Part shown: positions 57,502 to 64,000 of the stretch, piece by piece
Numbering within the stretch: position 1 is the first letter of the stretch
Layout: every line of letters begins with the position of its first letter
NCBI GenBank assembly: GCA_963773745.1
Contig: CAVZCL010000005.1
Span: 682,001 to 746,000 of the forward strand
DNA: 64,000 nt
DNA from: UBA5069 sp963773745
Lineage (GTDB): Bacteria; Chloroflexota; Anaerolineae; Caldilineales; Caldilineaceae
Direction: 5' to 3'
Notes under the pieces: generated by a model
The model's input: only the letters and a program-made list of their open reading frames with translations
Databases searched by the model: none
Told to the model about the DNA's origin: nothing
Translations under genes and position numbers: made by a program

Positions 57502-60500
57502 ATGAGCAACCGGAAAGTTGACGTGCAAAAGATGGCGAAAGAGAAGCGGTGGGTGCAGGGCGCAGTTGCCTTGCTGATTGCCTGCGCAATGGTGCTTCCT
57601 GCCGCGAGCCCCGCACGCGCCCAGGAGCCAGCGCCCGCGACGGATACTGCTGCGGCGCAAGCTTCCGCGCTGCAGGTGGCCAACGGCGCCGCCGGCGTCC
57701 AGATTTCGTGGGGCGGCGCTCCGGTTGCCGCTGCTGCAGGCGTCAGCGTGGCCACGGCGGACGGAATCGCTTTCATGGACGCGCTTGCCGCACAAATGCC
57801 GCTGCAACGCTATCAGGGCTTCGATTTGCCGCTCACGGTCGTTCCCATGCGTTTTACCGGCCCCGAGGCGGTGACGCTGCCGCAGGTAACGCGCATTGAG
57901 ACTATGGATTTGCCCGCAGGCCTGGTTGTACCTGGCGCGCCCCAACTGCCGCCGGTGCTGCTGGAAGAAGGGCAGGAGCCCCCCGTCTCCATGGAGACCG
58001 TGGCGCTGCCCGAGCAGCCGCTCTTCGTTGTGCGCCAGGGCTGGGTCAAGGGCGAGTATCTGGTCATGGTGGCGGTGAGTCCGATCTTTGCACAGGGAGG
58101 CGTCGTCAAACTGGCCACGCTGCTCGAGACGAACATTCCGGGCGCAAGCGCGATTGAAGTGGCCCCGTGGGATTATGCCGAGGCGCGTAATGCGGCCCTC
58201 GACGCCGCCGACGCGCTGCAGCCCGCCTACGCACCCGATGTGGAGGTCGCCGCGCTCGATGACGCAGCCGCGGCCTCGTCCACGCTGACGCTGGTAGTGT
58301 CCAAGCCTGGCCTGCAGCGCATTAGCGCGAGCGATTTGGGGGCTGCTTACACTCCTGCGGCGCTGGCAGACGTTAGCCTTACGCATAGGGGTGCGCTTGT
58401 GCCCGTGCAAGTTGTTGGTAGTTCCGAGGTGCGTTTTTACGTTGAGAGCGTCGGCGACCGCTGGAACAACGAGTCCTATTACCAGATATCAATCAACGCC
58501 GCCAAGCGCAGCCCGGCGATGGCCACGCGCACGCTGGCCGCGCCTGGCGGCAGCGGCATTTCCATGGTTATTGACCGGGGCGAGTGGAAGGACCAGTATG
58601 GCTGGCCCTCCAAATACAGCTCGAACTTTGCCGGCACGGACGGTGACCATTACTTCTCGGCTATCTTCGCCACCAGGAAGGCGGACGACGCAGCACCTGC
58701 CTTTACTGCCGATTTGCGCGACCCTGCCAAAGTGACGCCGCCCAACACGCTGCCGCTGGTGAACGCCAACGCCATATACACCTTTACGGTAACGCCAAAC
58801 CCGTCGGCCAGCGCGGGCATTACCTATACATTCAAGGCGTCGAGTGTCGACGTCACGCTGGAGGCAGGCTACGGGCCGACGACCACTTCGTTCAGCAATG
58901 CAGGCAACCCGGCCTCGATGACGGTGACCTTTGTGCCGCAGTCGACGCCGCGCGGGTTGCTCTTTGAGACGATCAGCTTTGCGCGCCCGGTTACGCTGGA
59001 GATGGAGAGCAATGGAGCCATCTTCTGGGGCAACCCCACGGACACGACCTATCGTTGGAACAAAGCACCCCAGTTTGCGGGGGGCTACGGTGTGTGGGAT
59101 GTGACCGACCCAGCGTCGCCGGTTGTGCTCACCGGCGCAAGCAGTGTGGGCTTTCAAGATTCGGAAGCGGGCCATCGCTATCTGGTGGCGGGACCCAACT
59201 TCGCGCACACGCCTGTGGTGCGCGCCTATCGAGGTCTCAAGGCGGCTGCACTGCCCGCAGCGCAGGCAATCTACATCATCCCGAGCGAAGAGTACCGTGC
59301 GCCCCTCAAGCCGCTGACTGACCTGCGCCTGAGCCAGGGCTACAGCGTCAACGTTGTTGATGTGACGCGCATCTATGACGCCTACAGCGGCGGCTATGTG
59401 GATTCGCGTGCCATCCGCAGTTTCCTCAAGGATGCCTATAACACGTGGAAGAACCCGCGCCCCATCTCGGCAGTGCTCGTGGGCGACGGCACCTATGACC
59501 CCATGAATTTCGAGAAGCGCGAGCGCGCACCTGTGCTCATGCCTCCCTACATGGCGGAGGAAATTGACCGCTGGATGGGCGAAGCGCCCTGCGACAACTG
59601 CTACGGCCACTTCGATGACGCGAGCGCGATCTTCCTTACGGACATTATGATTGGCCGCCTCCCCGTCAAGAATCTTGATGAAATGGCGACAGTTATCAGC
59701 AAGATTGTCAACTACGAAACGGCGACCGACACCAAGGCGGCATGGCGCAGCACGGCGCTCTATCTGGCGGACAACTACCTCAAGCCGCAGATCGGCTCGA
59801 CGGTTTGCGCCAACGGCTGCCCCGACGGCGCCGGTGACTTTGCCAAACATGCAGATGACGTGCGCGCGTTGAATCCGAACCGGAATAACACAAACCTGAC
59901 TCAACGTGTTTACTACGATCCCTTCCCCAGCGCGCAGAAGCCGCCTGCTTATGGCGAGTGGTGGCGCACTGTCGACCGTGACGTTGTTCGCCAGCGTGCT
60001 GTAGCGGGCCTGCAGGAAGGCCCCGCGCTTGTTGTCTACAACGGTCACGCCAATGTCTTCAACATGGGCGAGCTTGAACAAGCGGGCACGACAGAGCGCA
60101 AGTTCCTGCTCGGCCTCTATGATTCGGCCACGCTCTATCGCGCCAACCAGCTCTATGTGCAGCTTTCGATGACCTGTCTCACCTCTTCGTTTGCCACGCC
60201 CGCCAACTCGGCGACGACGATTGACGAGGACTTTTTCCTCTGGCCGCGCGGCGGCGCTGTGGCCGTTTGGGGGCCCACGGGCCAGAGTGTGGTTGTCGAG
60301 CACGAGGCACTCCAGCTTGGCTTCTTCCAGCAGCTCTTCAAAAAGCCCAACACGCCTGCGCGCGTGGGCGATCTGATTCAGGCGGGCTACTTCAATCTGG
60401 CACTCACCTATCCCGCCAGCGAAGAGATCTTGCGCACCTTCGTGCTGCTGGGCGATCCGCTGACGAAGCTCAACTATCGCACGGGGTCGCAGTCAACCTA

Positions 60501-60522
60501 TTTGCCCGCCATCACAAAGTAA
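57502..60522 (+). CDS. Secreted gingipain-like C25 cysteine peptidase
   Basis: 1,006-aa exported protein, frame intact. Signal peptide from ATG 57502: WVQGAVALLIACAMVLPAAS then PARA-QEP. The first half resembles gingipain pro/receptor parts (beta-rich, NPSASAGITYTFKASSVDVT). The peptidase C25 domain starts near residue 590: YIIPSEEYRAPLKPLTDLRL, AVLVGDGTYDPMNFEKR, the catalytic histidine at about 849 (VVYNGHANVFN) and cysteine at about 892 (LSMTCLTSSFA), then PRGGAVAVWGPTG. Ends LTKLNYRTGSQSTYLPAITK with no T9SS CTD or LPxTG. Probably a surface or extracellular protease processing surface proteins. Confidence 0.88.
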   Translation: MSNRKVDVQKMAKEKRWVQGAVALLIACAMVLPAASPARAQEPAPATDTAAAQASALQVANGAAGVQISWGGAPVAAAAGVSVATADGIAFMDALAAQMPLQRYQGFDLPLTVVPMRFTGPEAVTLPQVTRIETMDLPAGLVVPGAPQLPPVLLEEGQEPPVSMETVALPEQPLFVVRQGWVKGEYLVMVAVSPIFAQGGVVKLATLLETNIPGASAIEVAPWDYAEARNAALDAADALQPAYAPDVEVAALDDAAAASSTLTLVVSKPGLQRISASDLGAAYTPAALADVSLTHRGALVPVQVVGSSEVRFYVESVGDRWNNESYYQISINAAKRSPAMATRTLAAPGGSGISMVIDRGEWKDQYGWPSKYSSNFAGTDGDHYFSAIFATRKADDAAPAFTADLRDPAKVTPPNTLPLVNANAIYTFTVTPNPSASAGITYTFKASSVDVTLEAGYGPTTTSFSNAGNPASMTVTFVPQSTPRGLLFETISFARPVTLEMESNGAIFWGNPTDTTYRWNKAPQFAGGYGVWDVTDPASPVVLTGASSVGFQDSEAGHRYLVAGPNFAHTPVVRAYRGLKAAALPAAQAIYIIPSEEYRAPLKPLTDLRLSQGYSVNVVDVTRIYDAYSGGYVDSRAIRSFLKDAYNTWKNPRPISAVLVGDGTYDPMNFEKRERAPVLMPPYMAEEIDRWMGEAPCDNCYGHFDDASAIFLTDIMIGRLPVKNLDEMATVISKIVNYETATDTKAAWRSTALYLADNYLKPQIGSTVCANGCPDGAGDFAKHADDVRALNPNRNNTNLTQRVYYDPFPSAQKPPAYGEWWRTVDRDVVRQRAVAGLQEGPALVVYNGHANVFNMGELEQAGTTERKFLLGLYDSATLYRANQLYVQLSMTCLTSSFATPANSATTIDEDFFLWPRGGAVAVWGPTGQSVVVEHEALQLGFFQQLFKKPNTPARVGDLIQAGYFNLALTYPASEEILRTFVLLGDPLTKLNYRTGSQSTYLPAITK

Positions 60523-60548
60523 GCAGCGCATGGCGCGCCTTAAACTGA

Positions 60549-60588
60549 GCGGGGTGGACGCCTGATGCGCCACCCCGTTTCTATTTCT
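60549..60588 (+). terminator. Terminator after the C25 peptidase gene
   Basis: cggggtgg and ccaccccg arms (60550-60577) with a 12-nt loop, followed by tttctatttct, 27 bp after the stop. A plausible factor-independent terminator. Confidence 0.8.
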
Positions 60589-60807
60589 CCCCCACAAAGC
60601 GGCAACCTTGCCAAAACACCCATTTGCGACAATCCTGTGTGCAATGCCAGGGGGTGACGACGCGCAGGCCACGCCTGCGCGCCTGCTGTCCTGTGCAGCA
60701 GCACGCGTCTACAACAAGTTCCAGCCATCAACCGTGCCCGCGCTCCTGTGCTCGAGCGACGGTTCCAGCAGAAGAGCCCAGCCTGTGGGTGGGCGAAGGA
60801 GCGAAAG

Positions 60808-63243
60808 ATGCCAAACGGAATCAACTACGTCACAGTGATTGGCGCGGGCACAATGGGGGCCGCCATTGCCGGCCATCTGGCCAACGCCGGCCTGCCTGTA
60901 TCGCTGCTGGACATTGTGCCCACGGAGCTGAGCGCCGAAGAGAGCGCCGCCGGCCTCACGCTGGAGAGCCCGAAGGTGCGCAACCGCTTTGCGCAGCAGG
61001 GCTTCGAGCGCATGGTCAAGTCGCGGCCGAGCAACCTTTTTACACGCGACACAGCCAAGCTGATTCGCGTCGGCAATCTGGAGGACGATTTCGACGCGGC
61101 CGTGGGCAAGAGCGACTGGATCATCGAGGTGATCATCGAGCGGCCGGGCCCCAAGCAGGCGCTCATGGAGCGGATTGAGAAGGCAGCGCCCGCATCAGCG
61201 ATCATCTCCTCCAACACCTCGGGCATCCCAATTCACATCATCAGCGAGGGGCGCAGCGATAGCTTCAAGAAGCGCTTCCTTGGCACCCACTTCTTCAACC
61301 CGCCCCGCTATCTGCACCTGCTCGAACTCATCCCCACGCCGGAGACGGACGCGGCCGTCGTGCAGCGCATGCGCCAGTTTGCCGAGACGACGCTGGGCAA
61401 GGGCGTGGTCATTTGCAAGGACACGCCAAACTTCATCGCCAACCGCATGTTCTCCTTTGTGCAGAGCGATGTGATGGAGTTTGCCATTGAAAACGGCTAC
61501 ACGGTCGAAGAGGTGGACAAGCTCACTGGCCCGCTGCTGGGGCGCCCCAAGACGGGCACCTTCCGCCTGAATGACGTGGTGGGCATTGATGTGCTGGCCA
61601 TGGTCAGCCAGAATCTCTACGAGCTGATTCCCAATGACGAGGACCGCGAAGTGCTGCGCGGCGAGTACGGTTCGGCGGTCGTCAAGGAGCTGCTCGACGC
61701 CAAGCTGCTGGGCAGCAAGAGCGGCCAGGGTTTCTGGAAGACGGAGACCGACGCCAAGGGCAAGAAGGCATTCCACGGCCTCGATTTGCAGGCGGCCGCC
61801 GAGGGAGAGATCACCTATGTGGCCCCGAAGAAGCCCAAGTGGTCGAGCGTGGGTGATGCCAAGGATCTGCCGCTGGACGAACGGCTGCGCTCGCTGGTGA
61901 ACGCCGCGGACCCGGCGGGGGAGCTCATTTGGCACACGCTGGCGCACACCATGGCTTATGCCTCCAAGCGCATTCCCGAGATTGCCGACAGCCTGGTGGA
62001 CATTGACAACGCGATGAAGTGGGGCTTTGGCTGGGAGATGGGCCCCTTTGAGACGTGGGATGCGCTGGGCGTGAAGGAGACGACGGCACGCATGGTGGGC
62101 GAGGGCTTCACCGTGGCGCCGTGGGTGGATGATTTCCTGGCGGCGGGCCATGAATCCTTCTATTGCTACGAAGAGGGCAAGCGCCAGGTCTACAGCCCGC
62201 TGGAGAAGGGTTATGGCCCGGCAGCGCCGGACCCGCGGATGATCACCCTGGCGGCCATCCGCCACCGCAACCGCCCGCTGGCCGAGAACGACAGCGCTGT
62301 GCTCCACGACATGGGCGACGGCGTGCTCCTCTTTGAGGCGCGCAGCAAGATGAATGTCTTTGAGCAGGGCAGCTTCGACATTCTGCAGAAGGCGGTGGAG
62401 CGGCTCCATGGCGGCGCGGCCGGCCTGGTGCTGGGCAACGAGGGCAGCGACTACTCGGCGGGCGCCAACCTGCTGCAGGTGGCCATCCTTGTGCAGTCGG
62501 GCGATTGGGCGGGCGTGGAAGCCTTTCTCAAGTATGGGCAGGATACCTTCATGGCGCTGCGCACTGCGCCGAAGCCCGTGGTGGCTGCACCGCACCAGCG
62601 CGTGCTGGGCGGCGGCGTCGAATCGTGCCTCGCCTCGGACCGCATTGTGGCCCATGCCGAAACGTACATGGGGCTGGTTGAGGTGGGCGTGGGCATTGTG
62701 CCCGGCTGGGGCGGCTGCAAGGAGATGGTGCGCCGCAACGTGAGCCCGCACATGCACGCCACCAACGTCAACCCCATGCCCTATCTGCGCCAGGTTTTTG
62801 AGACGGTGGGCTTTGCCAAGGTGGCCGAGTCGGCGGCGCAGGCGCGCGAGTTGGGCTTTCTGGATGAGAGCGATCTGATTGTGATGAACCGCGACTTCCA
62901 GCTGGCCGAGGCGAAGCGCGCCGTGCTGGAGATGGCCGCCGACGGCTATCGCCCTCCCGTGACGAAGGGTAATGTCTATGCGGCGGGCAAGGGGCAGCTC
63001 GCGAGCGTCAAGATCGAGGTCTACTCCATGCAGCAGGGCGGCTTCATCTCCGAACATGATGGCGTCATCGCCAACCGACTGGGCCACGTGCTCTGCGGCG
63101 GCGCCCTGAGCGAACCGGCGTGGATGGACGAGCAGTACTTCCTCGACCTCGAGCGTGAAGCCACCCTGAGCCTTGCCGGTATGCCCAAGACGCAGGAACG
63201 CGTCATGTACATGCTCCAGGCCGGCAAGCCCCTGCGCAACTGA
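60808..63243 (+). CDS. 3-hydroxyacyl-CoA dehydrogenase/enoyl-CoA hydratase, FadN type
   Basis: 811-aa bifunctional beta-oxidation enzyme. N-terminal HAD: VTVIGAGTMGAAIAGHLANA (NAD-binding), SSNTSGIPIH, GTHFFNPPRYLHLLELIPTP (His-Phe-Phe-Asn-Pro signature), and GKGVVICKDTPNFIANRM. C-terminal crotonase: GDGVLLFEARSKMNVFEQGS, LVLGNEGSDYSAGANLLQVA, and KPVVAAPHQRVLGGGVESCL with the oxyanion turn. HAD first, hydratase second is the order of FadN rather than FadB. ATG 60808 with gaaggagc upstream. It may form an oxidation pathway with the thiolase at 29728, though they are not adjacent. Confidence 0.92.
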   Translation: MPNGINYVTVIGAGTMGAAIAGHLANAGLPVSLLDIVPTELSAEESAAGLTLESPKVRNRFAQQGFERMVKSRPSNLFTRDTAKLIRVGNLEDDFDAAVGKSDWIIEVIIERPGPKQALMERIEKAAPASAIISSNTSGIPIHIISEGRSDSFKKRFLGTHFFNPPRYLHLLELIPTPETDAAVVQRMRQFAETTLGKGVVICKDTPNFIANRMFSFVQSDVMEFAIENGYTVEEVDKLTGPLLGRPKTGTFRLNDVVGIDVLAMVSQNLYELIPNDEDREVLRGEYGSAVVKELLDAKLLGSKSGQGFWKTETDAKGKKAFHGLDLQAAAEGEITYVAPKKPKWSSVGDAKDLPLDERLRSLVNAADPAGELIWHTLAHTMAYASKRIPEIADSLVDIDNAMKWGFGWEMGPFETWDALGVKETTARMVGEGFTVAPWVDDFLAAGHESFYCYEEGKRQVYSPLEKGYGPAAPDPRMITLAAIRHRNRPLAENDSAVLHDMGDGVLLFEARSKMNVFEQGSFDILQKAVERLHGGAAGLVLGNEGSDYSAGANLLQVAILVQSGDWAGVEAFLKYGQDTFMALRTAPKPVVAAPHQRVLGGGVESCLASDRIVAHAETYMGLVEVGVGIVPGWGGCKEMVRRNVSPHMHATNVNPMPYLRQVFETVGFAKVAESAAQARELGFLDESDLIVMNRDFQLAEAKRAVLEMAADGYRPPVTKGNVYAAGKGQLASVKIEVYSMQQGGFISEHDGVIANRLGHVLCGGALSEPAWMDEQYFLDLEREATLSLAGMPKTQERVMYMLQAGKPLRN

Positions 63244-63289
63244 CAACAACTGCTCGACGCAAGGGCGCGAGGCGCAAGGGCTGCGCGTT

Positions 63290-64000
63290 GGTTGAGTGGT
63301 AGCGGGTGAGATTATAGAAGCTCTCAATGTACCAAAGATGGCTGCTTCAGCTTTACGGTGGTTGGCGTATCGTTCGTATGCAGCTTTCTTCCTTGATGGT
63401 GGCAAAGAAGCTCTCCATCACAGCATTGTCATACGGCTGGGCGACTCGACCATGCTCGCCTGAATGCGGTTGTCGGCCAGCAGTGCTGGTAGGCCAGACT
63501 GTATACGCACGCCGGTGGGTATGGTGCAAAGCCGGCGCCTGGCGTGTGGCCAGCGCCTCCTTGAGCGCCGTGCAGACCAGCTCCGGTCGAAGGTGTCACT
63601 CGTGCTCCAGCCCACCACTTGCGGGCAAAGAGGTCAAGCACCACCGCCAGATAGAGCCAGCTGGGCGGTCGGCACGTAGGTGACATCGGCTACCACTCTG
63701 GTCAGGCGCTGTAGCCGTAAAGTCCTGGTGAGCAGGTTGGCTGCCTTTTGCGCTGCCGGGTCGCTAACGGTGGTGCCAATGCGGCGGCGGTGGGTGCGCA
63801 GCCCCTGCAGGCCGTCCTCTCGCATGAGGCGTGCGACACGTCCCGGACCTACAATTCGCCCGCATCACGCAGGGCAAGACAGACTCGTGGGTAGCCATAG
63901 ACGCCATGAGCGGCCTTATGTGCCTCCCGAATCAGGGGCAGCAGCCGTGCATCCTCCTGCTTGCGTCGGCAGAGTGGTTGATTGCGGCGCTTACGCCAGC
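63290..64000 (-). mobile_element. IS3-family transposase OrfB, degenerate and cut by the window edge
   Basis: Read on the minus strand from 64000: QPLCRRKQEDARLLPLIREA, AHGVYGYPRVCLALRDAGE, VARLMREDGLQGLRTHRRRI, VVADVTYVPTAQ, WLYLAVVLDLFARKWWAG, DNAVMESFFATIKEES and WYIESFYNLTRYHS. These are in the order of IS3 OrfB (HTH_21, then the rve DDE domain). Several frame changes interrupt it, and the C-terminal end stops after RYHST near 63290 with no terminal inverted repeat found. OrfA and the other end lie outside the window. Confidence 0.85.

Noticed and set aside
61195..63405. 736-codon minus-strand frame opposite the FadN-like gene
   Set aside because: Antisense shadow; only its first 40 codons overlap real IS3 transposase coding sequence.

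Overview
The window looks like a chromosomal segment from a GC-rich member of the Chloroflexota, most likely of the Anaerolineae/Caldilineae type. This is an inference from gene content: a Tad pilus locus with no secretin, fused FadB/FadN-type beta-oxidation proteins, a TPR/TolB-repeat protein inside the Tad locus, and a PEP-CTERM-like surface protein beside a gingipain-like protease. No rRNA or taxonomic marker beyond groEL, eno and htpG is present to confirm it.

Layout. 1-1.2 kb: 3' part of groEL. 1.3-1.45 kb: a small structured element. 2.5-15.2 kb: a minus-strand Tad/Flp pilus locus (flp, tadE, cpaB, cpaE, tadB, tadC, a TPR-PD40 protein, cpaF, two tadE-tadG pairs, prepilin peptidase, DUF192). 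This locus is bracketed by two 517-bp direct repeats made of the 5' part of a beta-carbonic anhydrase gene; the left copy is truncated and the right copy is intact. 16.4-22.3 kb: esterase, DUF1992, CPBP protease, argH, yvcK. 22.4-27.3 kb: a lower-GC accessory island with four orphan Rhs C-terminal tips. They carry unrelated toxin-like ends and small immunity-like or membrane genes, and no full-length Rhs gene is present. 27.4-37.3 kb: a Schlafen/AlbA-type regulator, thiolase, fabF, fabH, eno and tRNA-Leu(GAG). 37.4-52.6 kb: P450, DoxX-like protein, htpG, a CapA-like lipoprotein, PlsC-like acyltransferase, M48 protease, YbaK deacylase, dGTPase, an SDR, an S1-domain protein and M32 carboxypeptidase. 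52.8-63.2 kb: a ROK protein, an alpha/beta hydrolase without its serine, cupin, PEP-CTERM-like protein, C25 protease and a FadN-like enzyme. The right edge holds a broken IS3-family transposase.

Two features run through the whole window. First, many intergenic spaces are filled by long inverted repeats (70-195 bp, arms 34-95 bp). Several sit almost exactly from stop codon to stop codon of convergent genes. They fall into a CACAGAG-rich family and a CACAGAT-rich family, with unique sequence sometimes drawn into the arms. Second, more than twenty genes, including housekeeping genes (groEL, argH, fabH, htpG), are split by single frameshifts. Nearly all are net +1 and are usually repaired by removing one base, often a sense-strand C. 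Insertion-biased sequencing or assembly error is the simplest explanation, so split housekeeping genes are annotated here as single genes and not as pseudogenes.

Functionally, the Tad genes should build a thin adhesive pilus. The Rhs tips with their small partner genes are a contact-dependent polymorphic-toxin remnant. FabF and FabH (lipid synthesis), the thiolase and FadN-like protein (beta-oxidation) and PlsC form the lipid side of the window. The PEP-CTERM-like protein and C25 protease suggest a processed cell-surface layer.
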